A DNA stretch of 37,946 nucleotides from Candidatus Burkholderia verschuerenii. Lineage in GTDB: Bacteria; Pseudomonadota; Gammaproteobacteria; Burkholderiales; Burkholderiaceae. The stretch is taken from assembly GCF_001189365.1 (NCBI RefSeq), contig NZ_LFJJ01000029.1, forward strand, positions 1-37,946, in the 5' to 3' direction. Below the pieces are notes generated by a model. The model saw only the letters and a program-made list of their open reading frames with translations. It was not told where the DNA came from and did not search any database. The number at the start of each line of letters is the position of its first letter. Position 1 is the first letter of the stretch. A program made the position numbers and the translations under genes. Positions 16,988 through 26,128 of the stretch are shown piece by piece.

Positions 16988-17893
16988 ATGGATCAGACCG
17001 CGTTACGCTATTTCCTCGAGGTCGCGCGCAGCGGATCGCTCAGCAAGGCCTCCGAGCGTCTGTTCGTGGCGGTGTCGGCGTTGAGCCGGCAGATTGCCAA
17101 GCTCGAAGAGCAGATGGGCACGCCGCTGTTCGAAAGGCGTCCGCGCGGCATGGTGCTGACCGATGCCGGGCGCTTGCTCGCCAATCATGCGCGGCGCAGC
17201 GCGCTGGAAGAAGAGCGCGTCATCGACGAGATTCATGGATTGAGCGCGAGCGGTCGCGCGACGATACGCATCGCGGCATCCGAAGGCGTGGCGCCGGATT
17301 TTCTGCCGCAAGTCTTCGCGCATTTTCGCAAGACGCATCCGCTGGCGCATTTTCAACTCGATGTTTCCGCGCCATCGATCGCGACGCAACGCGTGCGCGA
17401 CGGCACGCACGATATCGCCGTGTGCTTCAGCATGGCGCCCGAAGAAGACGTGCAGGTCCATTACGCGCAGCGCGCGCCGGTGTATGCGCTGATGCGGCGC
17501 GGTCATCCGCTGGCGTCGCGCAACATGCTTTCGCTTTCGGACCTATTGAAGTGGCCGCTCGCGATGCACAATCAGGGCGTTACGCTCAGGCAGTTGTTCG
17601 ATATCGCATGCAGTCTTGAAGGACTCGTCTTCGAGCCGGTATTCATCAGCAATTATCACGTCGCGCTGCAAAGCTATGTGCGGCGCACCGATGCGATCAC
17701 GCTGACGGGTTACGTCACCGTGCGCGGACGGTTGAAGACCGATGGCCTCGCCGCGATCGCGCTGAGCAATCCCGAGCTGCATCAACGCACGCTACAGGTT
17801 CAGACGATGGCGGGCCGCACGCTGCCGCAACCGGTGATCGCGTTCGTCGACTTGTTGAAGCAGGCCATCGACACGCCCGAACTGGTGGATTGA
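16988..17893 (+). CDS. LysR-family transcriptional regulator
   Basis: This 301-residue regulator has an N-terminal LysR helix-turn-helix (LRYFLEVARSGSLSKASERL, then VSALSRQIAKLEEQMGTPLF) and a periplasmic-binding-like effector domain from about residue 90 (IRIAASEGVAPDFLPQVFAH). ATG 16988 is chosen because GGAG lies six to seven bases upstream; in-frame ATGs at 16967 and 16976 are less well placed. It is divergent from the M20-transporter-hydrolase operon, so by the usual LysR logic it probably activates that operon and represses itself. The effector is unknown. Confidence 0.9.
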   Translation: MDQTALRYFLEVARSGSLSKASERLFVAVSALSRQIAKLEEQMGTPLFERRPRGMVLTDAGRLLANHARRSALEEERVIDEIHGLSASGRATIRIAASEGVAPDFLPQVFAHFRKTHPLAHFQLDVSAPSIATQRVRDGTHDIAVCFSMAPEEDVQVHYAQRAPVYALMRRGHPLASRNMLSLSDLLKWPLAMHNQGVTLRQLFDIACSLEGLVFEPVFISNYHVALQSYVRRTDAITLTGYVTVRGRLKTDGLAAIALSNPELHQRTLQVQTMAGRTLPQPVIAFVDLLKQAIDTPELVD

Positions 17894-17946
17894 CGCGGCA
17901 GGCGTCAAGCTTGCTACACGACGGTATCGAACTCGACCTAAGCGCC

Positions 17947-19490
17947 ATGCCCACCTTGCGCCTGATTCTCGGCGATCAGCTGAACCCGAACCATAGCTGG
18001 TTCAGCGAACGCGACAAGCACGTCCATTACGTGATGATGGAAGTGCGTCAGGAAACCGATTACGTGCTGCATCACGCGCAGAAGATCATCGCGATCTTCG
18101 CGGCGATGCGGCATTTCGCGGCTGCGCTGCGCAAGCGCGGACATCGCGTTCACTATCTGTCCATCGACGATCAGACCAACGAGCATTCCGTGCCCGCGAA
18201 TCTCGATGCGCTGATCGCCGCGCACGGCATTGATCGCTTCGAGTATCAGATGCCCGACGAGTGGCGCCTCGACAAGCAACTCGCGGCCTACGCGAAGGCG
18301 CTCGCCGTCGAATCGGCGATGGTCGACAGCGAGCACTTCACTTCTATACCGCACGCGATGAAACCGCGCGTTACTTCGACGAGCATGGCCATAAGCAATG
18401 GCTGATGGAGCATTTCTATCGGCATATGCGAACGCTGCATGGCGTGCTGATGGAAACCGAGCACAAGCCGGCCGGCGGCCAATGGAATTACGATCACGAC
18501 AATCGAAAGGCATGGCGCGGCGATCCACCCGCGCCGAAAGACGTGCGCGGCAAGCGTCACGATCATGCGGCGCTGTGGAAGAGCATCGTCGATGCGGGCG
18601 TGCAGAGTTTCGGCGCGCCGCATGAAGACGAGATTCACTGGCCGCTCGATCGCGCCGAAGCGCTGACGCAACTCAGGCGCTTCATACGCGAGGCGCTGCC
18701 CAACTTCGGCGCATGGCATGACGCGATGAGCGAGCATGAACCGCGTCTGTTTCACTCGCTGTTGTCGTTCGCGCTGAACACGAAGATGCTGAATCCGCGC
18801 GAAGTGGTGGAAGCGGCCGAGGAAGCGTATCGCGCGCACGAAGCGGATTTACCCGCTGTCGAAGGCTTTATCCGGCAGATCATCGGCTGGCGCGAATATA
18901 TACGCGGCGTCTATTGGGCCAACATGCCGCGCTATGCGGACAAGAACGTGTTTCGCCACAAACGCGCGCTGCCCGAATGGTTCTGGAGCGGCGACACGCG
19001 CATGAACTGCCTGAAGCATGCGATCGGGCAATCGCTCGACGAGGCGCACGCGCATCACATTCAGCGGCTGATGATCATCGGCAATTTCGCGTTGCTCGCC
19101 GGGCTCGACGTGCAGGAAGTGTGCGCGTGGTATCTCGGCGTCTATGTCGATGCGTTCGAATGGGTCGAGTTGCCGAACACGCTGGGCATGAGTCAGTTCG
19201 CGGACGGCGGGCTGATGGCGAGCAAGCCCTATGTGTCGAGCGCGTCGTATATCGATCGCATGAGCGATTACTGCAAGGGCTGCGCGTACGACCGAAAGAA
19301 GCGCACCGAAGACGATGCGTGCCCGTACAACGCGCTCTACTGGGATTTCTTCGAGCGCAACGAAGCGACGCTCGGACGTAATCATCGCCTCGGCATGATG
19401 TACAAGCAGCTCGAGAAAATGCCCGACGCGGAACGCAAGGCCATCGCGAGCAAGGCGCGCAAATTGAAGGCCTCGCTCGACGAACTTTAA
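17947..19490 (+). pseudogene. Fe-S photolyase/cryptochrome-like protein, broken by a 5-bp duplication
   Basis: ATG 17947 opens with PTLRLILGDQLNPNHSWF, the start of the prokaryotic (6-4) photolyase-like (FeS-BCP, COG3046) family. After DSEHF the frame is lost, and HFYTARDETARYFDEHGHKQ continues in another frame to the TAA at 19488-19490. Removing one copy of the tandem ACTTC at 18335-18344 restores a 512-residue protein, the normal length. The C-terminal part has the cysteine-rich Fe-S motif YCKGCAYDRKKRTEDDACPYN plus an earlier Cys in RMNCLKHAI, and FAD-pocket sequence around EYIRGVYWANMP. It would repair UV (6-4) lesions or sense light. As written, light-dependent function is lost. Confidence 0.82.
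18335..18344 (+). repeat. Tandem ACTTC duplication causing the photolyase frameshift
   Basis: ACTTCACTTC occupies 18335-18344. Deleting either copy gives GAGCACTTCTATACC, reading Glu-His-Phe-Tyr-Thr in frame with both halves of the gene. Five extra bases are a typical replication-slippage product and not a typical single-base sequencing error. Confidence 0.8.
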
Positions 19491-20191
19491 TCGTCGGGGA
19501 TGAAGTCGGGATGCCCCGCGCGGATCTGCTCGATCTGACTCAGCGTGTCCGACAGGTGAGTGCGCATCGCGGCAGCGGCGGCGTCGGCATCGCCGCGATC
19601 GATCGCATCGACGATGGCGGTATGGTCGCGCACCACGGCTTCGGTCTTGCCTTCGACCGGCAGGTTCAGCCTTCGCAAGCGATCGATATGGCCGCTGCGC
19701 CGGCGCACCAGTTCCCACAGTTGCGGCACGCCCGCCGCCTCGAACATCCGCCGATGAAAGTCCTGATCCAGCAGCACGAACTGCTCGTAGTTGTGCAGGT
19801 CGAGCACTTCGGTTTGCGCGGCGATGGTCTCGCGCAGACGTGTGATCAACGCGGCATTACGCGCGGCGGCCAGTGCGCGCACCACTTCGAGTTCGATGGA
19901 GCGGCGCAGAAAGTGCGCCTGCATCGCGGACGTCACGCTGATGCGGCTCACCACGGTCGCATGCTGCGGAAAGATATCGACGAGGCTTTCCTCGCCGAGC
20001 TTCATGAGCGCGTCGCGCACCGGCGTCTGGCTCAGGCCATACTGCGCGGCGAGGTCGTTGCGCGACAGCACCATGCCCGGCTCCAGTTCCAGCGACAGGA
20101 TCATTTCGCGCAGGCGCTCGAATACTTGCGGCGCGGCGTGGCGCGAGCGATCGAGGCGGTGCGCGGTCGTCAAGGCATCAGTCAGTTTCAT
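19487..20191 (-). CDS. GntR-family regulator with FCD domain
   Basis: This 234-residue protein has a GntR winged helix at about residues 20-85 (LSRNDLAAQYGLSQTPVRDA) and an all-helical FCD ligand domain after it (HFLRRSIELEVVRALA, DQDFHRRMFEAAG, HTAIVDAIDRGDADAAAAAM), with the histidines that commonly bind metal. ATG 20191 is the most natural start, although no strong ribosome site is visible. It is divergent from the dehydratase gene across a region with a perfect 22-bp palindrome, so it is likely that operon's repressor, released by a sugar acid. Its stop overlaps the photolyase stop (convergent, 4 bp). Confidence 0.88.
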   Translation of the reverse strand: MKLTDALTTAHRLDRSRHAAPQVFERLREMILSLELEPGMVLSRNDLAAQYGLSQTPVRDALMKLGEESLVDIFPQHATVVSRISVTSAMQAHFLRRSIELEVVRALAAARNAALITRLRETIAAQTEVLDLHNYEQFVLLDQDFHRRMFEAAGVPQLWELVRRRSGHIDRLRRLNLPVEGKTEAVVRDHTAIVDAIDRGDADAAAAAMRTHLSDTLSQIEQIRAGHPDFIPDD

Positions 20192-20286
20192 GAAGAAGGT
20201 AATCAATAGCGGACGCAACGCCGCAAGCATACCAATTCGTCAGGCCATGTCCGAATAGGTGGCGCGGCTAGGTGTTTGCCCGAATA

Positions 20287-20308
20287 AAACACTAATATAT
20301 TAGTGTTT
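20287..20308. promoter_or_regulatory. Perfect 22-bp palindrome, probable GntR/FCD operator
   Basis: AAACACTAATA is followed directly by its reverse complement TATTAGTGTTT. It lies 56 bp upstream of the dehydratase start and 96 bp from the divergent GntR/FCD start. Its AT-rich sequence overlaps the likely promoter. Operators of FCD-type GntR regulators are short palindromes of this sort, so it is the best candidate site for the neighbouring regulator. Confidence 0.65.
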
Positions 20309-20363
20309 ATGATGCAACCATTGCCTAAAAAAGCCGCAAGGCGCCCGCTTCAGGACATCCGAC

Positions 20364-21638
20364 ATGACGCGCGACATCACCATCACCCGAGTCACCATCA
20401 CGCCGATCGCTTTCCGCGACGGCCCGCTGCTCAACGCCGCCGGCATCCATGAGCCGTGGGCGCTGCGCGCCATCGTGGAACTGGAAACAAGCGACGACCG
20501 CGTCGGCATCTCCGAAACTTACGGCGACGAGCCGATGCTGCGCGTGCTTGAACAGGCGAAATCGCTGATGATCGGCCTGTCGCCGTTCGATCTGAACAAG
20601 ATGGAAGAGCGCGTGCGCGACGCCATCAAGGCCACGCCCGGCGCGGTCGAATTCGAACTCGCGCCCGGCTCGCACTCGGCGAAGAACGCGCCCAAGGTCA
20701 TCAGCACGCTGGAAGTGGCGATGCTCGACCTGCAGGGTCAGATCGTCGGCGCGCCGATCGTCGATCTGCTGGGCGGCAAGGTGCGCGATGCGGTGCCGTA
20801 CAACGCGTATCTGTTCTTCAAGTACGCGGAGCATATCGACAAGCCGTATGCGCCGGATGCGTGGGGCGAGGGCATCAGCCCGGAGCAGATCGTGGCGCAG
20901 GCGCGTCGCATGATCGAATTGTACGGATTCCAAAGTATCAAGCTGAAGGGTGGCGTGTTCGAGCCGGCGCATGAAATCGCCTGTATGCAGGCCTTGGCGA
21001 AGGCGTTTCCCGGCATGCCGCTGCGTCTCGATCCGAACGCGAACTGGACGCTGGAAACGAGCATCAAGGCCGCGCCGGCACTCGACGAAATCCTCGAATA
21101 CTATGAAGACCCGTGCCCCGGACTCGAAGGCATGGCCGAATTGCAGAAGCATACGAAGCTGCCGCTTGCGACCAACATGGTCATCACGACGATGGACGAC
21201 TTCCGTCGCGGCTGCAACATGGGTTCGATCAAGGTGCTGTTGTCGGATCACCACTATTGGGGCGGCTTGCGCGCCACGCAGACGCTCGCGCGCATGGCCA
21301 AGCTGTGGGGCTTCGACATGTCGATGCATTCGAATTCGCACCTCGGCATCAGCCTGATGGCAATGACGCACGTCGCGGCCAGCGTGCCGAACCTCACCTA
21401 TGCCTGCGACACGCATTATCCGTGGCAGGAAGAGGAAGTCATCAAGGGCGGACGCGTGGTGTTCGACAACGGCTCGGTGCGCGTGCCGACCAAGCCGGGC
21501 CTTGGCGTGGAACTGGATCGCGAGAAGCTGGCGGAGTTGCATCAGCAGTATCTGTCGTGCGGCGTGCGCAATCGCGACGATCTCACGCAGATGCGCAAAT
21601 ACGATGCGAGCTTCACGGGCAAGAATCCGCGCTTCTAA
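20364..21638 (+). CDS. Glucarate-dehydratase-type enolase-superfamily enzyme
   Basis: This 424-residue protein belongs to the enolase superfamily, glucarate dehydratase branch. The acid/base and metal residues are visible: Lys193 and Lys195 in SIKLKGG, Asp223 in LDPNANW, Glu248 in YYEDPCPG, Asn271 in LATNMV, Asp295 in LLSDHHYWGG, and His322 in SMHSNSH. The Lys195-to-Asp223 spacing of 28 matches the E. coli enzyme. It should dehydrate D-glucarate, or a close aldarate, to a keto-deoxy acid. The 5' AGGA and the divergent GntR/FCD gene fit an inducible sugar-acid operon, and an anion-type MFS carrier follows 60 bp downstream. The exact substrate should be held open, since the length is slightly below the classical 446 residues. 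Confidence 0.85.
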   Translation: MTRDITITRVTITPIAFRDGPLLNAAGIHEPWALRAIVELETSDDRVGISETYGDEPMLRVLEQAKSLMIGLSPFDLNKMEERVRDAIKATPGAVEFELAPGSHSAKNAPKVISTLEVAMLDLQGQIVGAPIVDLLGGKVRDAVPYNAYLFFKYAEHIDKPYAPDAWGEGISPEQIVAQARRMIELYGFQSIKLKGGVFEPAHEIACMQALAKAFPGMPLRLDPNANWTLETSIKAAPALDEILEYYEDPCPGLEGMAELQKHTKLPLATNMVITTMDDFRRGCNMGSIKVLLSDHHYWGGLRATQTLARMAKLWGFDMSMHSNSHLGISLMAMTHVAASVPNLTYACDTHYPWQEEEVIKGGRVVFDNGSVRVPTKPGLGVELDREKLAELHQQYLSCGVRNRDDLTQMRKYDASFTGKNPRF

Positions 21639-21698
21639 ATTCTTTGTAGTGTCGCATCGGCAAGACGCGAAGACAGCGTCATTTGAGGAGACAGTTTC

Positions 21699-23060
21699 AT
21701 GAGCACCCCGCAGAGTCAGCCCCAACCGCATGGCGGCGCGCTTGCCAGCGCCGTTCGCAAGATCAAGTGGCATGTGCTGCCGCTGTTCGTCGTGATGTTC
21801 ATCGTCAATTACATCGACCGCGTGAATATCGGCTTCGTGCGGCAGCATCTGAGCGCGGATCTGGGCATCGGCGCGGCGGCTTACGGGCTCGGCGCGGGCT
21901 TGTTCTTCGTCAGCTACGCGGTGTTCGAAGTGCCGTCGAACATGCTGTTGCAGCGCTTCGGCGCGAAGGCGTGGCTCACGCGCATCATGATCACGTGGGG
22001 TTTGGCGGCGGTCGGCATGGCCTTCGTGCAGGGCGAAACCTCGTTCTACGCGATGCGTCTCGTGCTCGGCGCGGCCGAAGCGGGCTTCTTCCCCGGCGTG
22101 GTGTTCTACTTCACGCAATGGCTGCCGCGCGAACAACGCGGTCGCGCGATGGCCGTTTTTCTCAGCGGTTCCGCGCTGGCATCGGTGTTTTCGGGTTCGA
22201 TTTCCGGCGGCCTGATGATGATCGAAGGCGCGGGGAAGGCGCGGGCATGCACGGCTGGCAGTGGATGTTCATCATCGAAAGGCATGGCGTCGGTCGTGCT
22301 AGCGGGCTTCGTGTGGTTCTGGCTCGATTCGAAGCCGCGCGATGCCAAATGGCTCACGCGCGACGAACAGGACGCGCTGGTCGCGAACATCGAAGACGAA
22401 CAGCGTCAACGCGATACCGCGCACACGAGCGCCAAGCCGTCCGCCTGGTCGCTGATGCGCGATCCGCAGATCGTCATCTTCTGCCTGATCTATTTCTCGG
22501 TGTCGCTGACCATCTACGGCGCGACCTTCTGGCTGCCGAGCATCATCCGCAAGATGGGGCATCTGAATGACTTTCAGGTCGGCCTGTTCAACTCGATTCC
22601 GTGGCTGATCTCGATTGCGGCGATGTACTTCTTCGCATCGCTCGCGGCGAAGTTCAAGTTCCAGCAGGCGTGGGTGTCGTGCGTGCTGGTGATCGCCGCC
22701 GTCGGCATGTATGCGGCGGGACAGGGCTCGCCGGTGTTCTCATTCGTCGCGATCTGTTTCGCCGCGATCGGCTTCAAGGCCGCGTCGTCGCTGTTCTGGC
22801 CGATTCCGCAAGACTATCTCGACACGCGCATCGCCGCGCCCGTGATCGCGCTGATCAACTCGATCGGCAATCTCGGCGGCTTCGTCGCGCCAGCGACCTT
22901 CGGCTTTCTCGAACAGAAGACCGGTTCGATTCAGGGCGGCTTGACGGGCCTCGCCGTGATGTCGGTGGTGGCCGCCGTGCTGGTGTTTCTGGCGCGCATG
23001 GAGCCGCGTCACGGTAAGGGTCAATCGGGTTTCGTCGTCAAGACCAAGCGCGTTTCCTGA
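21699..23060 (+). CDS. MFS sugar-acid transporter (GudP-like) with two compensating frame errors
   Basis: This 453-residue ACS-family (anion:cation symporter) transporter has 12 membrane segments. IKWHVLPLFVVMFIVNYIDR at the N-terminus and GAAEAGFFPGVVFYFTQWLP are family marks, and GAGGAG precedes the start. Residues 181-194 are foreign to the family. Read in the neighbouring frame, the same DNA gives GMHGWQWMFIIE, the conserved GWxWxFxxEG element. This implies one missing base near 22237-22241 and one extra A near 22278-22281 that cancel. Apart from this the frame is intact. With the dehydratase upstream it most likely imports D-glucarate or galactarate. As written, the conserved element before helix 6 is lost. 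Confidence 0.85.
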   Translation: MSTPQSQPQPHGGALASAVRKIKWHVLPLFVVMFIVNYIDRVNIGFVRQHLSADLGIGAAAYGLGAGLFFVSYAVFEVPSNMLLQRFGAKAWLTRIMITWGLAAVGMAFVQGETSFYAMRLVLGAAEAGFFPGVVFYFTQWLPREQRGRAMAVFLSGSALASVFSGSISGGLMMIEGAGKARACTAGSGCSSSKGMASVVLAGFVWFWLDSKPRDAKWLTRDEQDALVANIEDEQRQRDTAHTSAKPSAWSLMRDPQIVIFCLIYFSVSLTIYGATFWLPSIIRKMGHLNDFQVGLFNSIPWLISIAAMYFFASLAAKFKFQQAWVSCVLVIAAVGMYAAGQGSPVFSFVAICFAAIGFKAASSLFWPIPQDYLDTRIAAPVIALINSIGNLGGFVAPATFGFLEQKTGSIQGGLTGLAVMSVVAAVLVFLARMEPRHGKGQSGFVVKTKRVS

Positions 23061-23070
23061 ACGAGCGACG

Positions 23071-24636
23071 CTATTTGAGCGACACGCCCCAAAAAAGCGT
23101 CGGGCCGTAAGGATCGATCGTGAAGCCTTCCACGCCACGCGCAAGCGGCTGATACACGGTCGAATGCGCGATCGGCGTGAACGGCACCTGCTCCTTGAAA
23201 ATCCGCTGCGCCTGAAGATACTGCGTGGTGCGCGCACGGACATCTACCGTTGCGCGCGCCTGTTTCACCAGATCGTCGAAGGGCTTGTAGCACCATTTGG
23301 CGAAGTTGCTGCCCTTCACGGCATCGCAGCCGAGCAGCACGCCGAGCCAGTCGTCGGGATCGCCGTAATCGCCGGTCCAGCCGATCAGCAGCGCATCGTG
23401 TTCGCCGGCCCGCGCGCGCCGAATATATTCCCCACACTCGTACGTGACGATATGCGCGCGCACGCCGATCTTCGCCCAATCCGCCTGAATCATCTCCGCC
23501 ATCAGCTTCGCGTTGGGGTTGTAGGGCCGCTGCACGGGCATCGCCCATAGATCGAGATCGATGCCGTCGGGATAGCCGGCATCGGCGAGCATCGCCTTCG
23601 CGCGCGCGGGATCGAACGGCGCATCCTTGAGCGATGCATCGTAGGCCCATTGCGTCGGCGGCATCGGATTGGTCGCGCGTTGCCCCGCGCCCTGATACAC
23701 CGATTCGATGATCGCGTGCTTGTCGATCGACATGTCCAGCGCGCGGCGCACGGCGGGATCGTCGAACGGCTTCTTCGACGTGTTGTAGGCGATATCGGCG
23801 AGGCGCGGATAACTCATCAACTGGCACTCGCCGGTGCGCAGTTTCTGCAAGCGCACGGCGGGATCGACGGTGATCTGAAACACCAGCCGCCGCACGCGCA
23901 CGGCGTCCGCGCGCCAGTAATCCGGATTGGCGTCGAAGCTGATCGTCGCATCCTTCACATAGCTGCGAAACACGAACGGACCGGTGCCGACCGGATACTG
24001 ATTGATGTCGCGCGCGTTGCCGCTCGCGAGCAGGCTATCGGCATATTCGCGCGACAGAATCGACGCGAACGGCATGGCGATTTTCTGCATGAACGGCGCA
24101 TCGACGCTCGCAAGCGTGAAGCGCACCGTGTAAGGATCGAGCGCCTCGATCCGTGTGATGTTCTTCGCAAGACCGAGATCGCGGAAGTAAGGAAACACGA
24201 CCGGATACGCCTGATGGAACGGCTGTTCCGGATCGAGCATGCGCATGAACGTGAACAATACGTCGTCAGCGTCGAAGTCGCGCGTCGGCTTGAAATACGC
24301 CGTCGTCTGAAACTTCACGCCGTGACAGAGATGAAACGTGTATTGCAAACCATCGGGCGAGATGTCCCAGCTTTGCGCGAGCCCGGGATTCACGCCCGAG
24401 CCGTCGAGCCTGAATTCGACGAGGCGATCGTGCACCGTGTAAGCGGCCGCCGTGGCCTCGACGCTGGTGGCGTATTGCGCGTCGTCAAAGCCGGCGGGGC
24501 TGGCTTCGGAGCAATAGACGAGCGTCGTGTCGGGAATGTCCGCTGCCGCATGGGCCGCGCACGCGCACGAGAGGAAGATCGCGATGAGCGTTCGGCCGGG
24601 CGCGCGTATGAAGCGTGTCGCGAATAAACCGTTCAT
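23071..24636 (-). CDS. Family 5 extracellular solute-binding protein (DppA-like)
   Basis: This 521-residue periplasmic receptor has a signal peptide (residues 1-31, hydrophobic TLIAIFLSCACAAHA, cut near AHA-A) and a DppA/OppA-type binding domain (LVYCSEASPAGFDDAQ, QSWDISPDGLQYTFHLCHGV, NPYPVGTGPF-like QYPVGTGPFVF). The start ATG 24636 gives a proper signal peptide. Around 23788 the sequence jumps from SYPRLADIA straight to YNTSKKPFDD. E. coli DppA has about 22 more residues between these points, so an in-frame deletion of about 66 bp in the ligand-domain core is likely. No permease or ATPase genes adjoin it, so it would have to use a distant transporter. It converges with the MFS gene. Confidence 0.88.
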   Translation of the reverse strand: MNGLFATRFIRAPGRTLIAIFLSCACAAHAAADIPDTTLVYCSEASPAGFDDAQYATSVEATAAAYTVHDRLVEFRLDGSGVNPGLAQSWDISPDGLQYTFHLCHGVKFQTTAYFKPTRDFDADDVLFTFMRMLDPEQPFHQAYPVVFPYFRDLGLAKNITRIEALDPYTVRFTLASVDAPFMQKIAMPFASILSREYADSLLASGNARDINQYPVGTGPFVFRSYVKDATISFDANPDYWRADAVRVRRLVFQITVDPAVRLQKLRTGECQLMSYPRLADIAYNTSKKPFDDPAVRRALDMSIDKHAIIESVYQGAGQRATNPMPPTQWAYDASLKDAPFDPARAKAMLADAGYPDGIDLDLWAMPVQRPYNPNAKLMAEMIQADWAKIGVRAHIVTYECGEYIRRARAGEHDALLIGWTGDYGDPDDWLGVLLGCDAVKGSNFAKWCYKPFDDLVKQARATVDVRARTTQYLQAQRIFKEQVPFTPIAHSTVYQPLARGVEGFTIDPYGPTLFWGVSLK

Positions 24637-24851
24637 GTCGCCGCCCGATGGGGTGCTGGAGGTGCCAAGCGCCGGTCGTTGCAGTATAGGTAACGCTGCA
24701 GAGCGATTCAAACCATCGGCGTAGCGTCGGATGCGGGTCGAACGTTCGTTCGTGGTACGAAAGCATCGTGACGGAGATGGGCGTCGCGAGCGCTTTATCG
24801 TCGGTATAGGATGAGATCGGGGATTTTCGCGCGTGCATGAAAGGATGACGA
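24637..24851. promoter_or_regulatory. Divergent intergenic region, solute-binding protein / fusion regulator
   Basis: These 215 bases separate two divergent genes and must hold both promoters. A TCGAACGTTCGTTCG stretch at about 24739-24752 contains the dyad GAACGTTC. I could not assign promoter boxes with confidence. Confidence 0.4.
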
Positions 24852-25874
24852 ATGAATCTGCTGCTCACCATGCCGGAAGGCTTGTGTCGCGAAGGCATCG
24901 TGAGGCTGCTGCGTGAGTTCGCCGCCGATATCGAGGTCCGCGCAAGCTCCGACGTCACCGTGATCTGGCACGGCGAGCGCGCCGCCGATTGCGTCGTGAT
25001 CGACGGCGTGCTGCTCAATCACGCGCGCGGCGAACTCGATGCTTTGCGCGCCTGTACGCGCGTGGCGCCCGTGGTCGTGCTGCTCGGGCAGGCGATGCCG
25101 ACGGTCGTCGAGCAACTGATGGCGGCGGGCGTGGCGGGGTGCATCGAGATGTCGGCATCGGTCGAACTGTTTTTCAGCGCCTTGCGACTGGCGCTCGCGG
25201 GCGGCGTCTATGTGCCGCGTTCGTTGCTGTCGGTTGGCTTGCAGGAACCGCCGATCGCGCTCGATGCCTTGCCCGCGCACGATGCATCGCTCAGGCTCAC
25301 GCCGCGCCAGATCGAAGTGCTCGCGCTGGTCACGCGCGGCCGCTCGAACAAGATGATCGCGCGTCAGCTCGATATGGCCGAGGCCACCGCCAAGACGCAT
25401 CTCACGACCATCTACAAGGCGCTCAAGGTTTCGAGCCGGGGCGAGGCGAGCGCGCTGGCGGCGCGCTTCGCGAGCGTGCGCGAGGCGCAGGCGAATCGCT
25501 CGGCGAATGGCGCGATTCCGGTGGGACGTTTCCTCGTCAATATCGACAGCACGCACTATCGCGCGGGCGAAGTGCTGTTTCGCGAAGGCGATCCGGGCGG
25601 CGAACTGTTTTACGTCGAGCGCGGCATCGTGCGGCTGGCGGAGCTCGGTATCGAACTCGGCGCGGGGTCGGTGTTCGGCGAGATCGGACTGTTTTCGCCG
25701 AAGCATCGACGCACGTCGACGGCCGTGTGCAAGACCGTGTGCGAGATGCGCGCCGTGTCCGCCGACGATGCCATCCGGCTCTATTATCAAGAGCCCGAAT
25801 TCGCGATGTATCTCATCAACTGCTGGCAAGCCGCCTGCAGGCAGACACGATGCGATGCGATGCGATGCGCCTGA
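24852..25874 (+). CDS. Pseudo-receiver / LuxR HTH / cyclic-nucleotide-binding fusion regulator
   Basis: This 340-residue protein has three parts. Residues 1-125 resemble a NarL-type receiver in which the paired acidic residues near the N-terminus (LLLTMPEGL) and the conserved Lys (GCIEMSAS) are replaced, so phosphorylation is doubtful. Residues 149-195 are a LuxR helix-turn-helix (LTPRQIEVLALVTRGRSNKM, then TAKTHLTTIYKAL). Residues 224-322 are a CRP-like cyclic-nucleotide-binding domain (YRAGEVLFREGDPGGELFYV and the phosphate cassette FGEIGLFSPKHRRTSTAV). The start has AAAGGA upstream. The last 20 residues look wrong: adding one C after 25817 gives QLLASRLQAD and a stop at 25885, a more natural helical end. 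The class III cyclase gene follows 254 bp downstream, so cAMP or cGMP is a likely ligand. Confidence 0.8.
   Translation: MNLLLTMPEGLCREGIVRLLREFAADIEVRASSDVTVIWHGERAADCVVIDGVLLNHARGELDALRACTRVAPVVVLLGQAMPTVVEQLMAAGVAGCIEMSASVELFFSALRLALAGGVYVPRSLLSVGLQEPPIALDALPAHDASLRLTPRQIEVLALVTRGRSNKMIARQLDMAEATAKTHLTTIYKALKVSSRGEASALAARFASVREAQANRSANGAIPVGRFLVNIDSTHYRAGEVLFREGDPGGELFYVERGIVRLAELGIELGAGSVFGEIGLFSPKHRRTSTAVCKTVCEMRAVSADDAIRLYYQEPEFAMYLINCWQAACRQTRCDAMRCA
25848..25867 (+). repeat. Four tandem copies of CGATG at the 3' end of the fusion-regulator gene
   Basis: CGATG is repeated four times without change, just before the stop codons of two frames (25874 and 25885). Gain or loss of one copy would change the reading frame, so the C-terminus could vary between isolates. 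The repeat lies downstream of the apparent frame break at 25817. Confidence 0.7.
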
Positions 25875-26128
25875 ATCGATCTTAGCGCGGAAGTCCACAT
25901 AGGGTCCTTGATATTCGCGAGTCGAGTGAGTACGTTACTGTGTGCGGCTACAGGGTAGGGACCGTCATTTCGCTTGCCGAAGCATCGTCGGGCGAGCCTG
26001 CCGAACCGGCGTAGAACCTCTATAAAAAACCGCTCCGGATCGTTTGGTATCCTCATATTCGTAAAACTGTTTTCAGGAACGGGCGTGCGCGTCGCGGCAC
26101 GGTCTGAGCCGTTTTCACGCTAGATGAC

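Noticed and set aside
20325-22136. A 603-codon minus-strand frame opposite the dehydratase and MFS genes
   Set aside because: Arg/His-rich antisense shadow of well-supported plus-strand genes.
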